Source of the DNA: Mesocentrotus franciscanus
Lineage: Eukaryota > Echinodermata > Echinoidea > Camarodonta > Strongylocentrotidae
Assembly: GCA_037976565.1 (NCBI GenBank)
Contig: CP137666.1
Coordinates: 60,692,105 to 60,756,104 of the forward strand
Direction: 5' to 3'
Length of the DNA stretch: 64,000 bases
Shown here: positions 1 to 10,700 of the stretch, one piece after another
Numbering within the stretch: the stretch's first letter is position 1
Layout of the letters: the number at the start of each line of letters is the position of its first letter
The notes under the pieces: generated by a model
Told to the model about the DNA's origin: nothing
Seen by the model: the letters and a program-made list of their open reading frames with translations, nothing else
Databases searched by the model: none
Program-made: the position numbers and the translations under genes

Positions 1-215
1 AATTTACATTGCGGGTCACTACTCGTCAGGACCGCTATTCATAATACGAAATGAGGGTCGCTATTCATAATACGAGAAGAGGGTGAATAGCGACCCTCTT
101 CTCATGTTATGAAAAGCAACCCTCTTCTTTGATTATGAACAGCGGTCCTCATGAATAATGTCCCTTCTCTCAAATTATGAATAGCGGTCCTTATGAATAG
201 CGAGCAGACCCCATT
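1..215. repeat. Short repeat unit present in both orientations
   Basis: A unit of about 35 bp built around GCTATTCATAATACGA occurs twice in forward orientation (about 31-50 and 57-83). It then occurs at least three times as its reverse complement (GAATAGCGACCCTC at about 85, and related GAACAGCGGTCC and GAATAGCGGTCC forms at about 137 and 180). The switch of orientation near position 83 makes the block a large imperfect inverted repeat. It is truncated by the window edge, so unit number and full extent are unknown. No coding potential is apparent. Confidence 0.6.
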
Positions 216-699
216 ATATAAGGGCAGGTCATTATGTTTGATACTATAATTTTGAATGGAAAGACCATGCATTGGGAATATGTTAGCAGCAGAATTTTGC
301 AATCATAGAAACATTTTGCGTATCAACTGGCGGATTCATGATAAAAACATTCTTCAGAATTTCTAATGGCTTACTTCAGAAAATGAACCTTTTTCAAGAT
401 TGTATTCTGCTCATTGTGATGAAGACATTGCCAAAAGAAATGAGATTCAAAAACGACAAATCAACTTTCTGAACTTCAGTATGGACTTTCCCCACCTCGC
501 TCAATGTCATTACGATTTCCCGACCTTCTTTCATGTTTTCTTTTTAGATTTCTAAGGTGTGGTGGTAGAATCACAAGAGGACATATTTCATCGATAAACG
601 AGGTAAGATTATTATGCTTGTCTCTTCCATCATGTCTAGGTACTTAGAAGGTATTCTACCCATAAAAAGCAGCATCAAAATATACCTCCTTTAATCCTC

Positions 700-905
700 T
701 TCCTTCTCCTTCTACTTCTTCTTCTTCTTCCTCGAATAGGAAGAGAAGAATAAGAAAGAGGAGGGAGATCTCCCTCCTCTTTCTTATTCTTCCTCTTTCC
801 TATTCTCATTCCTCTTGATGGTGTTGCTGTTATTCTTCTTGTTCTTCTTCTTCCCCTTCTTCTTCTTCTTCTACTTCTTCTTTGTCTTCTTCTTCTTCTT
901 GCTCT
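700..905. repeat. CTT/CCT-rich polypyrimidine tract
   Basis: About 200 bp of mostly CTT, CTC and TTC triplets, interrupted in the middle by a purine-rich arm that forms a palindrome (see 735-804). It lies in the presumed intron or upstream part of the oxidase gene. Low-complexity DNA; no gene seen. Confidence 0.75.
735..804. repeat. 70-bp near-perfect palindrome with homopurine arm
   Basis: The left arm (735-768) is almost purely A/G and the right arm (769-804) is its near-perfect reverse complement, centred on AGATCT. Only a few single-base differences are visible. There is essentially no loop, so it could extrude as a cruciform, or the tract could adopt a triplex because one strand is purine-rich. 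Confidence 0.75.
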
Positions 906-1190
906 TCTTTTTCATCAAAATTTAAATTAGGTTAATTAACGAGTTACCTCTAATTTCCTCTTTATCTATTTCATCCTCTGTCAAGCTGTCAGGACCATGT
1001 GAGTTGCTTGTTAATTGCTCGGGTATGAACACCGATCAGCTCAGCGACAAAGCAGAACCTTCAGAGGTGCAAGCCCAACAGTTACCGGTTAGTATGTTTT
1101 GATGATTCCATAGTTTGGCAATATTGTTCTTTTAAAAGACTGTACTTGAGTTTCAAATCTGCCACCGACAAGTTAAGGGAAAGAGCAAGT

Positions 1191-1378
1191 GCAAGAGAGA
1201 GAGAGAGAGAGAGAGCTAGACACACCACCCCCCCCCCCACACACATCCTCACATGAATTTAGATAACATAAAACAAACCGCATAAAATAGAAAGAGCTTG
1301 AGGGAAAGAGAAAGAGAAAGAGATAGAGAAAGAGAGACTCGGAGAGAGAGAGACTGGGAGAGAGAGAGAGAGAGAGAG
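1191..1378. repeat. GA microsatellite block with C-tract
   Basis: Interrupted (GA)n runs at about 1193-1214 and 1310-1378, with a run of about ten C at 1228-1238. Open reading through it is serine/leucine low complexity and is not a gene. Confidence 0.8.
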
Positions 1379-1629
1379 TGTCATATAAAGATAAAGAAAA
1401 CAATGAGGTAGAGAAAGATAATAGGAAAGAATCAAAGATAGTTGGATATGAACAAGAGCAAAGAGAATAACACTCTTAAAGTATTAATTCAAGTTATTCT
1501 GCTGAGGAAAGAAAATTTCATTTTATTTGTTGTTAAAAAGGAGCACTGATTTTTGATGAATCCACGAATAGTAGTTAAAAATTACTAGATTGTCACTTAA
1601 CAAATATTCGTATATTTTTCTTATGACAG

Positions 1630-1737
1630 CTAACCCCATCTATGCATGCATCAAACTGCTTACAACCTTGCCTACATGTATGTGAACGCATTCGTTTAGA
1701 GGCAGACACAGTCACACACAGAGGACGTCCTCTGCCG
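1630..1737 (+). CDS. Oxidase penultimate exon
   Basis: Reads ...CERIRLEADTVTHRGRPLP in phase 0 up to a GTAAGT donor. The 3' border is firm. The 5' border is a guess at the CAG at 1627-1629, since homology is only convincing from about 1681. Confidence 0.65.
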
Positions 1738-2283
1738 GTAAGTACATGTCAGGAGTGAGTTCAATATTATTTTGGTTATATGTTCATATGTCAAGTGTGT
1801 GTGGGGGAGGGGGGGGGGGGTATCTTGAATTTAAACACAACTACAATTTTTTTTGGAGAGTGAATAAGTGCATCATCACTGCATCTTTCAAAACTCCTTT
1901 AACACGATCGCAACAACAGTACTTTAAAAATGTTTAACATAAGGTAATTTCTATAGTCCTATCCATCACCTTTTGAAATGTGCAAATATTACAATGACAT
2001 ATTTACATACTCTGAATATATACAATCGATATACAATCAATATTGCCCTCTAGTTGGTTTTTCGAAAATAATTTTTGATTGTGTTCTATGAGTTTAAGAT
2101 ATATATATTATCATCCCTATCCCCCTGATTTCAATTTCCCCCATTTATCCTTAGGTTGTCCACAACTATGGCTACGACCCAAACCACTTGGCAACTTTAC
2201 ATTGGGGATGTGCCCAGGAGGCAGCTAGACTTGCAAGTGACATCTTGGCCGGACGCTTCATTGGACAAACCTCAAAGCTCTGA
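1630..2283 (+). CDS. D-amino-acid / D-aspartate oxidase, C-terminal part (gene partial at left edge)
   Basis: FAD-dependent oxidase of the DAO/DDO family, which deaminates D-amino acids in peroxisomes. Two exons are seen. The upstream one (about 1630-1737) encodes RIRLEAD followed by GRPLP, and the last one (2155-2283) begins VVHNYGYDPNHLATLHWGCA. The family carries near its C-terminus a VRLE segment, then LPVVHNYGHG and (T/V)HWG(C/T)A, with the G/HWG region contacting FAD. The join is phase 0 with donor GTAAGT at 1738 and acceptor TTAG at 2151-2154. The protein ends in SKL, a canonical type 1 peroxisomal targeting signal. One odd point: the usual NYGHG(S/G)GG reads NYGYDPNH here, and the segment before RIRLE (LQPCLHVCE) diverges from the usual GLRP, so the exon 5' border is uncertain. 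DDO versus DAO cannot be settled from this fragment. Earlier exons lie left of the window or were not recognised. Confidence 0.85.
2155..2283 (+). CDS. Oxidase terminal exon with SKL peroxisomal signal
   Basis: 43 codons including TGA at 2281-2283. It starts VVHNYGYDP, contains HWGCAQEAARLASDIL and ends SKL. The acceptor is preceded by a pyrimidine-rich stretch. A polyadenylation signal follows about 50 nt after the stop. Confidence 0.88.
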   Translation, partial: VVHNYGYDPNHLATLHWGCAQEAARLASDILAGRFIGQTSKL

Positions 2284-2332
2284 TAGAAACACAAATCATT
2301 CACTATATAGGATCTAGAATACAGTGTGGGTC

Positions 2333-2338
2333 AATAAA
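2333..2338 (+). terminator. AATAAA polyadenylation signal of the oxidase gene
   Basis: AATAAA 50 nt downstream of the oxidase stop codon on the same strand. Position and hexamer fit a vertebrate-type cleavage/polyadenylation signal. Confidence 0.6.
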
Positions 2339-2339
2339 A

Positions 2340-4120
2340 GGGAACCCATATACTTGCCCTGATATCTTAAAAACCAAGTAGCACTGCATATTATAATGGT
2401 AGGATATTTTCGTTTATTTAAGAGGGTGTTCCCCAAAATGCGATCATGGATGACTGAACACTGCAAATTTTGAAAAAGGCATGTCAAAATCACCCTTTTC
2501 CCAAATTTGGGAGGAATGTTATTCAATAGTTACTGCCATTATGAGTGAGTGCATTCAATTGGAATGAAGAACACCTTGGGTTGACCATCTATTTCATTCC
2601 CAACTTGGGCAGGGGCAAATTTGACACGATTCAATCTGGAAAAATGCTAATCTATCCATTGCCAGATTTGATTTATCAATGTGTCAAATTATAAAAGAAA
2701 ATATGGTAGGCTACTATGTATCTGCATGTGACTAAGTCCTTATTTGCTGATTGCAGCATGATCTAGGGCTGAATCTGAGTTTCCATGTTTTGTGACTCAC
2801 ACTGTATATTTTTTCACCCCTCATTTTCATTGTATCAGCAATCAATTTTATGAATGATTATTCAATTTGCCTTAATGTTCAAAATGTGTAAGACTAAAGC
2901 CTTTGCTTGTAGCTTCAAGCTTAGATTATTTGTTTAGAGTCACAAAGGCATTACCTCTATGTAAAAGTATATCACTTAATTTAAGTGCCCTTGTGGCTCC
3001 AAACACACAAGAGGACGTAGGAAGAAAAAGGAGCAGACAAAGAAACATTTTTGAAAATTCAGACAAGGATTTACAGTATGTTATCATTATTCTAACTTTC
3101 TTTGGAAATAAACTTCCATCTTGATAAAAATTTAGTGTCACCGAATGACAAAGATACATCACTTGTATAACTACAGGTAAAATGATCTATTTAAGAGCAA
3201 GAGCTTCTAAGAAGGGTGTCTGGAGATGAAAAATAAAAGTTTTTTTGTTTAAAGCTTTGAATTAGTAAAAATAAAATATGCATTATATCATTTAAATGAT
3301 ATTCATTGAATATTGCAATGTTTGTATTTTAAACTGCTGCATATACCTGTATTGTTTTCTCTCTTCCGGGCTCTCCTTAGGCCCCCAGGAACGGAGATGC
3401 TCAAAATAGCCCAGTACAGTAAGGGTTAACAAAGGAAGTTAGTCTGAGATCTAAGTTTTCCTTTTATAAACATCATCTTTGACCCAGGGTAAAGTTTAAA
3501 TGAATTTATAAAAATACAGACCAATTCGTTATCCACATTATCTTTTTCATTCCTCACATATCACATTTAAATGAATAATAGAAAAATCTTTAAAAAGTCA
3601 AAATATACACATGTAGTTTGAATTATAAACAATTTATTTGAAATCATTTAGAAATATCTATTTTGAGCAAATACTCCTTAAAAATGACATACATGTACAA
3701 TCATGGCTTGTTGATATGATTTAACTTGCTCTGATTAACAAGGTACTTGTATTGACAAAAGATAACCAGATAAATCAAGTTGCTGGCTTGGAAATTTGGC
3801 AAATGTTTATGTTTAATTGGATGTCTAGTTTTGTTTCTTCTTCTTCTCATGTTTGTATATCACATGCACACTAAGGCTTGTTCAAATATGAAGCGGTAAA
3901 CCGTGGTAGGTTTTTTATTAAACAGGTAAATGAATGGCAGCCACACACAAAATGGTCCTACGGGATTCACTAACCTCAAGATAGAGAGATATGAAACGTA
4001 CAACACTTACATCATTGTTAGAAGAAGAAAAATAAATGCTGTAGTATATCTGAACAAGGGTATTGAGTTAAGCAAAAGGTTGTTAGCATTGAAATGCTGT
4101 ACGTTTAAAAATGTGTGCTT
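2340..4120. other. Intergenic AT-rich DNA between two convergent genes
   Basis: Lies between the oxidase 3' end (+) and the exonuclease 3' end (-). Short open frames on both strands show no family resemblance or splice structure. The only structure seen is a dispersed repeat at 3425-3530. Confidence 0.6.
3425..3530 (+). repeat. Dispersed repeat, copy 1 (partner near 62.2 kb)
   Basis: From GGGTTAACAAAGGAAG to CAGACCAATTC this matches, with gaps, 62155-62265 in the same orientation. Shared blocks include GTTTTCCTTT, CAGGTTTAA-like and CAGACCAAT. The family is not identified. Confidence 0.55.
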
Positions 4121-4126
4121 TTTATT
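4121..4126 (-). terminator. Candidate AATAAA signal for the exonuclease gene
   Basis: TTTATT on the plus strand reads AATAAA on the minus strand, about 320 nt past the REXO4-like stop codon. Other AATAAA copies lie further on (for example 3914), so the site used is uncertain. Confidence 0.35.
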
Positions 4127-4448
4127 TGGTACAAAACTACTCATATTAGGTAGCTGCCATCCATTTTCAACTTTTCATTAATTGATAAAGAGAGAAATCC
4201 CTGCCTGCCATGTTTACATAATTAGCATTACATGATTGTATAGAGCAATCAAAACTGTAGAATCGAGTTAATCAGAAATTTGCTTTATGGCATGTGTGCA
4301 TGCCGGCTAAGGCCCATCTGCCAGACATATGACAACGCATGTTATGTTCATTGGTAGCTCAAAATCAATTAAAAAGATGAATCAGATTATATTCATAGCA
4401 TTTTTGAGGATATAGGCCTACTTTGGGTTAAGAGGACAATAGATTCCT

Positions 4449-4619
4449 TCATTTCTTGGTTATTTTGCCTCTCTGTTTGAGTGACTTCTCCCATGCTGTT
4501 CTGTGCAGGGTGTATAGTCTCATAGCCGTCTGTGCATCCTCTACAGAGTTATGTTCACCCTCCTGGACTGTCACTCCAAGAACTGTCTTCGCTAGCTTCT
4601 TTAGGGCAGGGCGCTTGGT
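4449..4619 (-). CDS. REXO4: REXO4-like exon 7 (Exo III and C-terminus)
   Basis: 57 codons including TGA at 4449-4451. Carries [10 protein letters not shown], then [14 protein letters not shown] (H and D of the DEDDh active site) and a short basic tail ending KITKK. Confidence 0.93.
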   Translation of the reverse strand, partial: TKRPALKKLAKTVLGVTVQEGEHNSVEDAQTAMRLYTLHRTAWEKSLKQRGKITKK

Positions 4620-4671
4620 CTGAATGGGAAGTAAAATATAAAGAGGTATTTTTGAATGAGTAAGATAAAGA

Positions 4672-4705
<34 letters not shown>

Positions 4706-7700
4706 AAAGAAGGGCATGTGGGCAAGAAAAAGGAGATTTTGGGGGAATATCCTTACAGGAATGACCTTAATAATTATTATATGTCTTTAGTGACTCTTTT
4801 TAACAACACCACTGACTTGTTATCTTTAGTATTAATTAATACTAACAATAATGAGGAAGTTTTTTTCTTCACCCGTCCAAAACTTGATTTACACTTTTGT
4901 GCTACCAAGTTGTTTGAGCGATTGTAATAAAAGTATTTTATAGAGTTACAATTTGACTAATAATGCTTTGTTTCATTCTTGACTGGGGAGTAAAATATTT
5001 CTTGCGTGAATAATCATAAAAAAAAAACAAGTGAAACGCTCTCGGCGGTCTCGCCTGCATCACGCAATTCAGCATTATGCAATTCGATATGATGAAAAAT
5101 TGAGGTTGGGACATTATTTTTATAGGCAGGGTGGCCCATTTGCAGACCCCCGAAAATGAAATCCTCTGAATATAATAAGCATTTTGAAGTGAATATTGAT
5201 TATGAATCATCAGAATAATTATTTACTGTATCATAAGAATACAATATAATGAGATTTAGTGTATGGGTAAGACTATAAATGTTTCAATGCTTGTCAGTAA
5301 TTTACAAATAAAGTTATCTAATAAACTTTTTAAGAAAAGAGGATTTTTCAGCATTTTGTGTAAAAACAATTGGAAGGTAAAGCCCATCTACATCACATCA
5401 CGTCTCATTAGCATAATGAGAACATTATTATGAGATATACTCCAATATATATTATCGAAACATCAATATTGTCACCTAGCTGTAACTGATCATGTACATA
5501 CTAGGCCTGGGATCGAATACTAAAATTACTATTAGAATATTCATGGGAAAGTACTTGAATGATTCGAATATTTACTTTCATGAAATATGAACAAATAACA
5601 ACAATTTATTTATTAATTCTCATATTAAATTTTGAGAACATAATCCAAGTCTACTGACCTAAAATGACCTTTGACCTTGACTTTGTGACCTGGAATTTGT
5701 GTCACATGATTTGTGATACTTGATAGCCCTTGGGTACAAGTTTCATGGAATTTGAACAAACACTTTTGAAATTATGCTAAAATTTCAAAATCTTGATGTT
5801 GATGCCACAACAAAGTCTAAGTTTCCAGACCTGAAATGACATTTGACCTTTACTTTGTCACCTAAAAGACTAATAACATGATTGGTGATACTTGATAACC
5901 CTTATGTTCAAGTTTCATGGAATAGGAATGTATACTTTCAAAATTATGATTACAATTAAAAAAATCTTAGCCTGATGCCACAACATAGTTAAGTTTGTTG
6001 ACCTGAAATGACCTTTGACCTTGACCTAGTGGGCTGAAATTCTACTCACATGATTGGGGATACTTGATAACCCTTTAGTCTAAGTTTCATTGAATAAGAA
6101 CTTATACTTTCAAAATTATATTACAAATTCAAAAACTTAACCTCAGGTTAAGTTTTTGATGATTATGCCACAACATAGTCTAAGTTTGTTGACCTGAAAT
6201 GACCTTTGACCTTGACTTTGTGACCTGAAATTTTCCTCACATGATTGGGGATACTTGATAACCCTTTAGTCCAAGTTTCATTTAATAGGACCTTATACTT
6301 TCAAAATTATATTAACAATTCAAAAACTTAACCTTAGGTTAAGTTTTGATGTTGACGCCGCCGCCGCCGCCGCCGTCACCGTCGCCACCGGAAAAGCGGC
6401 GCCTATGTCTCGCTTTTTGCTACGCAGGCGAGACAAAAATGTTTCGCCAAGAAATTCCAAGATGATGACATTGTTGAGGGAGGCCATTTTATATCATATG
6501 TCAATGACGTCTTACCTGCAACAATTTACACATAATCAAGAGGGGGAAAATTTGGGACTGATTCATCATTGAAGTTACTGAGGACATCATGACTCACCTT
6601 CATCAGCTCCCTGAAGTGTGGGTAAGAGGCTGTGTCCCTGATCAGCCTTCTTGGTTGACCCAAAAATAACACCTGGAATGGGAAAGAAACAAAATAAAAA
6701 CTTTGGTCAAAACAGTGAGGCAAGCAGAATTCATCAAGAGTATGGTGATATAATGCTATATACTGCTTCAATGAGTGCATGGTCTGGAGAGACTTTCAGT
6801 CTTCTCCAGGAACTGGTAAATGATAAATAGCTGACCTGATATTTGAACGACAATTGCTCTGGGCAACATTTTGTCAATGATACAGAGGGCATGTGCATTT
6901 CAGCATGATTGATTTAATTTCTGTTCATGTTAATCATTTCAAATCCTCACAGTATACATTAGTTCATATGAACTCCATAACCAACCTTTCCAAATTTCTT
7001 CTAGTCAGTTTCTTGGATAATGTAATTGCATAACCGATAGTCAACTTAAAATGGAATGAGAAGAGATGAACTCACCTTCATGTCATTTTTGAGAGCGTGT
7101 CCAACAAGTACCCTATCCTTCATGATGTCTGCTACCTCCTTCTGAACAGTCAAGAACTCCTCAGCTGTTCATAGAAAATAGAAATGAAAATAAAGAATCA
7201 CTGGAGTACCGGTAGTCGGGAGGTAATGTATACAAGGGAAGGGATAAGGGGGGGCAGGGAACCAAATCAAGAGCTCTGTTTCTCAATATAGAGTTGTAAC
7301 TGATTCAAATTGATAGCAGGTCCTATAATCAATCGCACACTTATAAACTATTTGTTTTAGTACAAAGTTGTGATTGATATCCAGTTGCAATTGACTTAAA
7401 TTAATCATAACTACATGTACATGTATTTATAAAATGGGGCCCAGATATCCAATCAGAGGTACACGTTATCATATTATGGCCATGATACTTGCAATTGTAA
7501 TTTTATCAATTTAGAATTGAACTGTTCCTGCAACTTTCTCGTGGTAACTTTGTTGAGAATATCAGACTATATAGGTGGATGCTAGTTTATCATGCAACTA
7601 ATGCAGTCACTAATCTATGTATTAGAGGACTGTAGAATACCTTGTGCATTGCATTTGCTTTAACACAAACTCCAAACTGTGCCTTTGCTCACCATTCCCC

Positions 7701-10700
7701 TTGAATAAGTCCTTTGGACGGACGCCACTGAACTCCGTCCTGAAGTCTGTGACCTTCTCTCGAGGTTTGACGAACTTGTCATAGATGCAATGACCATACT
7801 CATTGACCATCGAGACTCTGGCCAGAATACTCTCCTTTCCCTCATGACCAGTACCCACCATCTCACAGTCAAGAGCAACACACTTGGTGATCCTAAACAA
7901 AACACATGTGAGAGGGTTTGTATATCAGATGTTACTTCATCAATTGTAGAATATACATTCAACATAGGTTCTATAACACAAGCTCAGGCAACAGTCACTC
8001 CATGGACAATTTCGTACACTAATTGCATTCATAACTTGAACCATGGACTAAACACTACACCTTACCTTTATATAACATAAATCCCAATCACAATCCCAAC
8101 CCCAACCCTATATCTTTGATGAAATAAAGCCTGTCACATAACTATTTCAATATTCAACATGTCTGAGCTCTTTGTATCATGTTTTCTTCCAATCAAAATG
8201 ACTCACAATGAAAACAAGACTACCAGCTCAATTTCCTTAGCTTTCTTTGCTTAGTTCTCAGCATTTATGAATCTTCTACGAAAAACTTTTGGCAGATATC
8301 ATGTATTTATGATAAGGACCATCAATATTTCAGTTTTCTTTGATCAAGTGAGAGTTTATTTTCTGTCATTACCAGAACTAGATATTACCTTAAAAAAAAA
8401 AAAATCAAAATATCAAGTCCCAATGACGCAATGTAAACACTCACTTATTATTTCCTTGATAAGCTCCAGCACTATCACTAGCATTGTGTTCAGATGAACC
8501 CTTCTCTGCATCCAGGAGTGCTGGATCCACATCATCAAACCAGATCTCATGCTCCTTCTTCTCACTGCAAGAAATGAAAATGGGGCCAAAAATTGCAATA
8601 TATATTTTGAGAGTTAGTAGCTTTAAAATAATCTGTAATTATTAGTTTTGCACTAGATAGAATGTTTGAACCAGCAAAATATAATTAAATAATTATTATT
8701 GAAATGAGTTATAACATCCACTGAAAAGTACAACTCTTATTTCATTCAAATTATCACATATATTCCCATTGGAGAGATGAGAGAAATAAGAATCTTATAG
8801 AAGTGGATAGGGTGAAAATATATTAATTTGACTTTTTATCTGTATAGCTATTTTTTTGTTTTTAAATGAATAGCATGAAATGATATATCAAACACTTTGC
8901 AGTATTACAAAATGTATTACTACAAAAGAAGTGTATGCTACATTGGCTGTGTTGTAACTGGAAGTTTAGTTTTGACTCTTGAGTATACATGTATCATTCC
9001 CATTCAAATGGTGTTTTGATCATGTTTCCATCTTCATTCCTTCCAATATAAATGCACATGGAACTATTGCAGGGACATAATTTGCCTTCGTTCATCATAC
9101 TTACACAGCTTTGTCATTCGCATTCCTGTTCTTTGTCTTCGGTTTGGGATTCTTTGGTGCCGATGCCTTCAATTTCTAAATAAAATCACAGAAGAAGATG
9201 ATCATGTTGAATCATGATGATTAAACAAATTAGAAAACTAGACTAGAGAAAATGTCTTGGAAGTTCTAACCAGGTTTAGAAAATTTCCTGTCCTGGGTAG
9301 ATTTTTCATTCTGTTCTACTTGAATTTATTACCAAATCACTAACATGTATACATTAATCATCAATACAACAATGTACATATTATTGGTAACTGGAGCTTA
9401 CAAATAGCAACATGCATATGATATTGAGGAAAGTAGCATAAATATCTGTTTGACGAAAAAGCTTGGTCTTGCCAACTTATCAACTTATAGTTATAGGGTG
9501 TAGTTAAAGTACATGTAGTATAAAACGCAATGACAAGATGGTGGTATCTGTAATATGGGGGGGCCGGGGCAAACCTAACTCAACAGAAACAATCCGGTTT
9601 ATAAGAGCAATTCAAAACTTGTAATCATCTCAAAAAATAAACTGCACATATGAAAGGCTGCAAAAAGGACTATTCTTATACTGGTGGAAGAAAAAAACAC
9701 TCCAAGAACAAAGGAGCATGAAAGAAAAACAACAGATATTGATGAGAACCTCTTTCCCTCCCTATTATAGATACCACTGACTTGTCATTGCATTTTATAC
9801 TACTTGAACTACACCCTATAAGTTGATAAGTTGGCAAGACCAAGCTATTTTGTCCACAAAAACATTACCGACCACATATAATATTTCAGTATCTGATCAT
9901 TGTATTAAATTAAAAGCCCTACTGGAGCTAAGATCAGACCATATGAAGTGAAATGACACATGTGATGTCAATGTATTATCAGACCTCTAAAATACTTGTT
10001 AACATATTTTACATCAAATGACTTAATACCTTGGACTTGCCAAGTACTCACTGTTGCTAATGCTTTCCAGTTGGAGGCCACATCCTGTGGTTCTTCAGGT
10101 AATTGGGGTGTTTCATCATTGCCAGAGGACATACCGGAATCCACAGTATCATTTGTCCCCTGCTTCTTCTTTTTCTTGGTCTCTGTGGTGTCCAACTCAC
10201 CATTCCTTATCCTTTTTCTTGACAGAGCTTTAGATGTAATCCTTGATTTGTCTCCTTTTGATGTTTCTCTATCCAATTCTTTATCACTGGTAGCACTTGA
10301 GGTTTTGTAGCTTTTCGTTTGCTCTGATGTCCTCTTTGATTTTTTAGTTGTGCAAGAAGTAACAAGTTTATCTTGATCATTTGAGGATATACCTGTGCGT
10401 CCTGTCATTGTCTTTTTCTTTTCTTTACGTTTAAGAATTTTAAGTTTCCTTTTCATTTTCTTTCTCAGCTGTTTTGCTTTTGAAGTGTTGGATGCACCTC
10501 TAGCTGCATGATCCTGGCCTGCGCAGTCATCCGTCCTCTCACTAGCTGCCTTGGTAGCAATTTTTTTTATATAGGTAGAAGCGGAACTATCTTCATTACT
10601 GACTTTTTGTTTGTCTTTTTCTGCTTTAATAGAATTCTCTAAAGACTTTTGTGGCTTTCCTTTCCTCTTCCGTTTCTTCAAATGAGCTTTCCTAGGATGG

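Noticed and set aside
1020..1095. Additional upstream oxidase exon ending at a GTTAGT donor
   Set aside because: None of the three frames gives convincing DAO/DDO similarity, and the acceptor is unclear.
7660..8080. Overlapping open frames on both strands around REXO4-like exon 4
   Set aside because: Out-of-frame or antisense readings that cross the splice sites of a well-supported exon.
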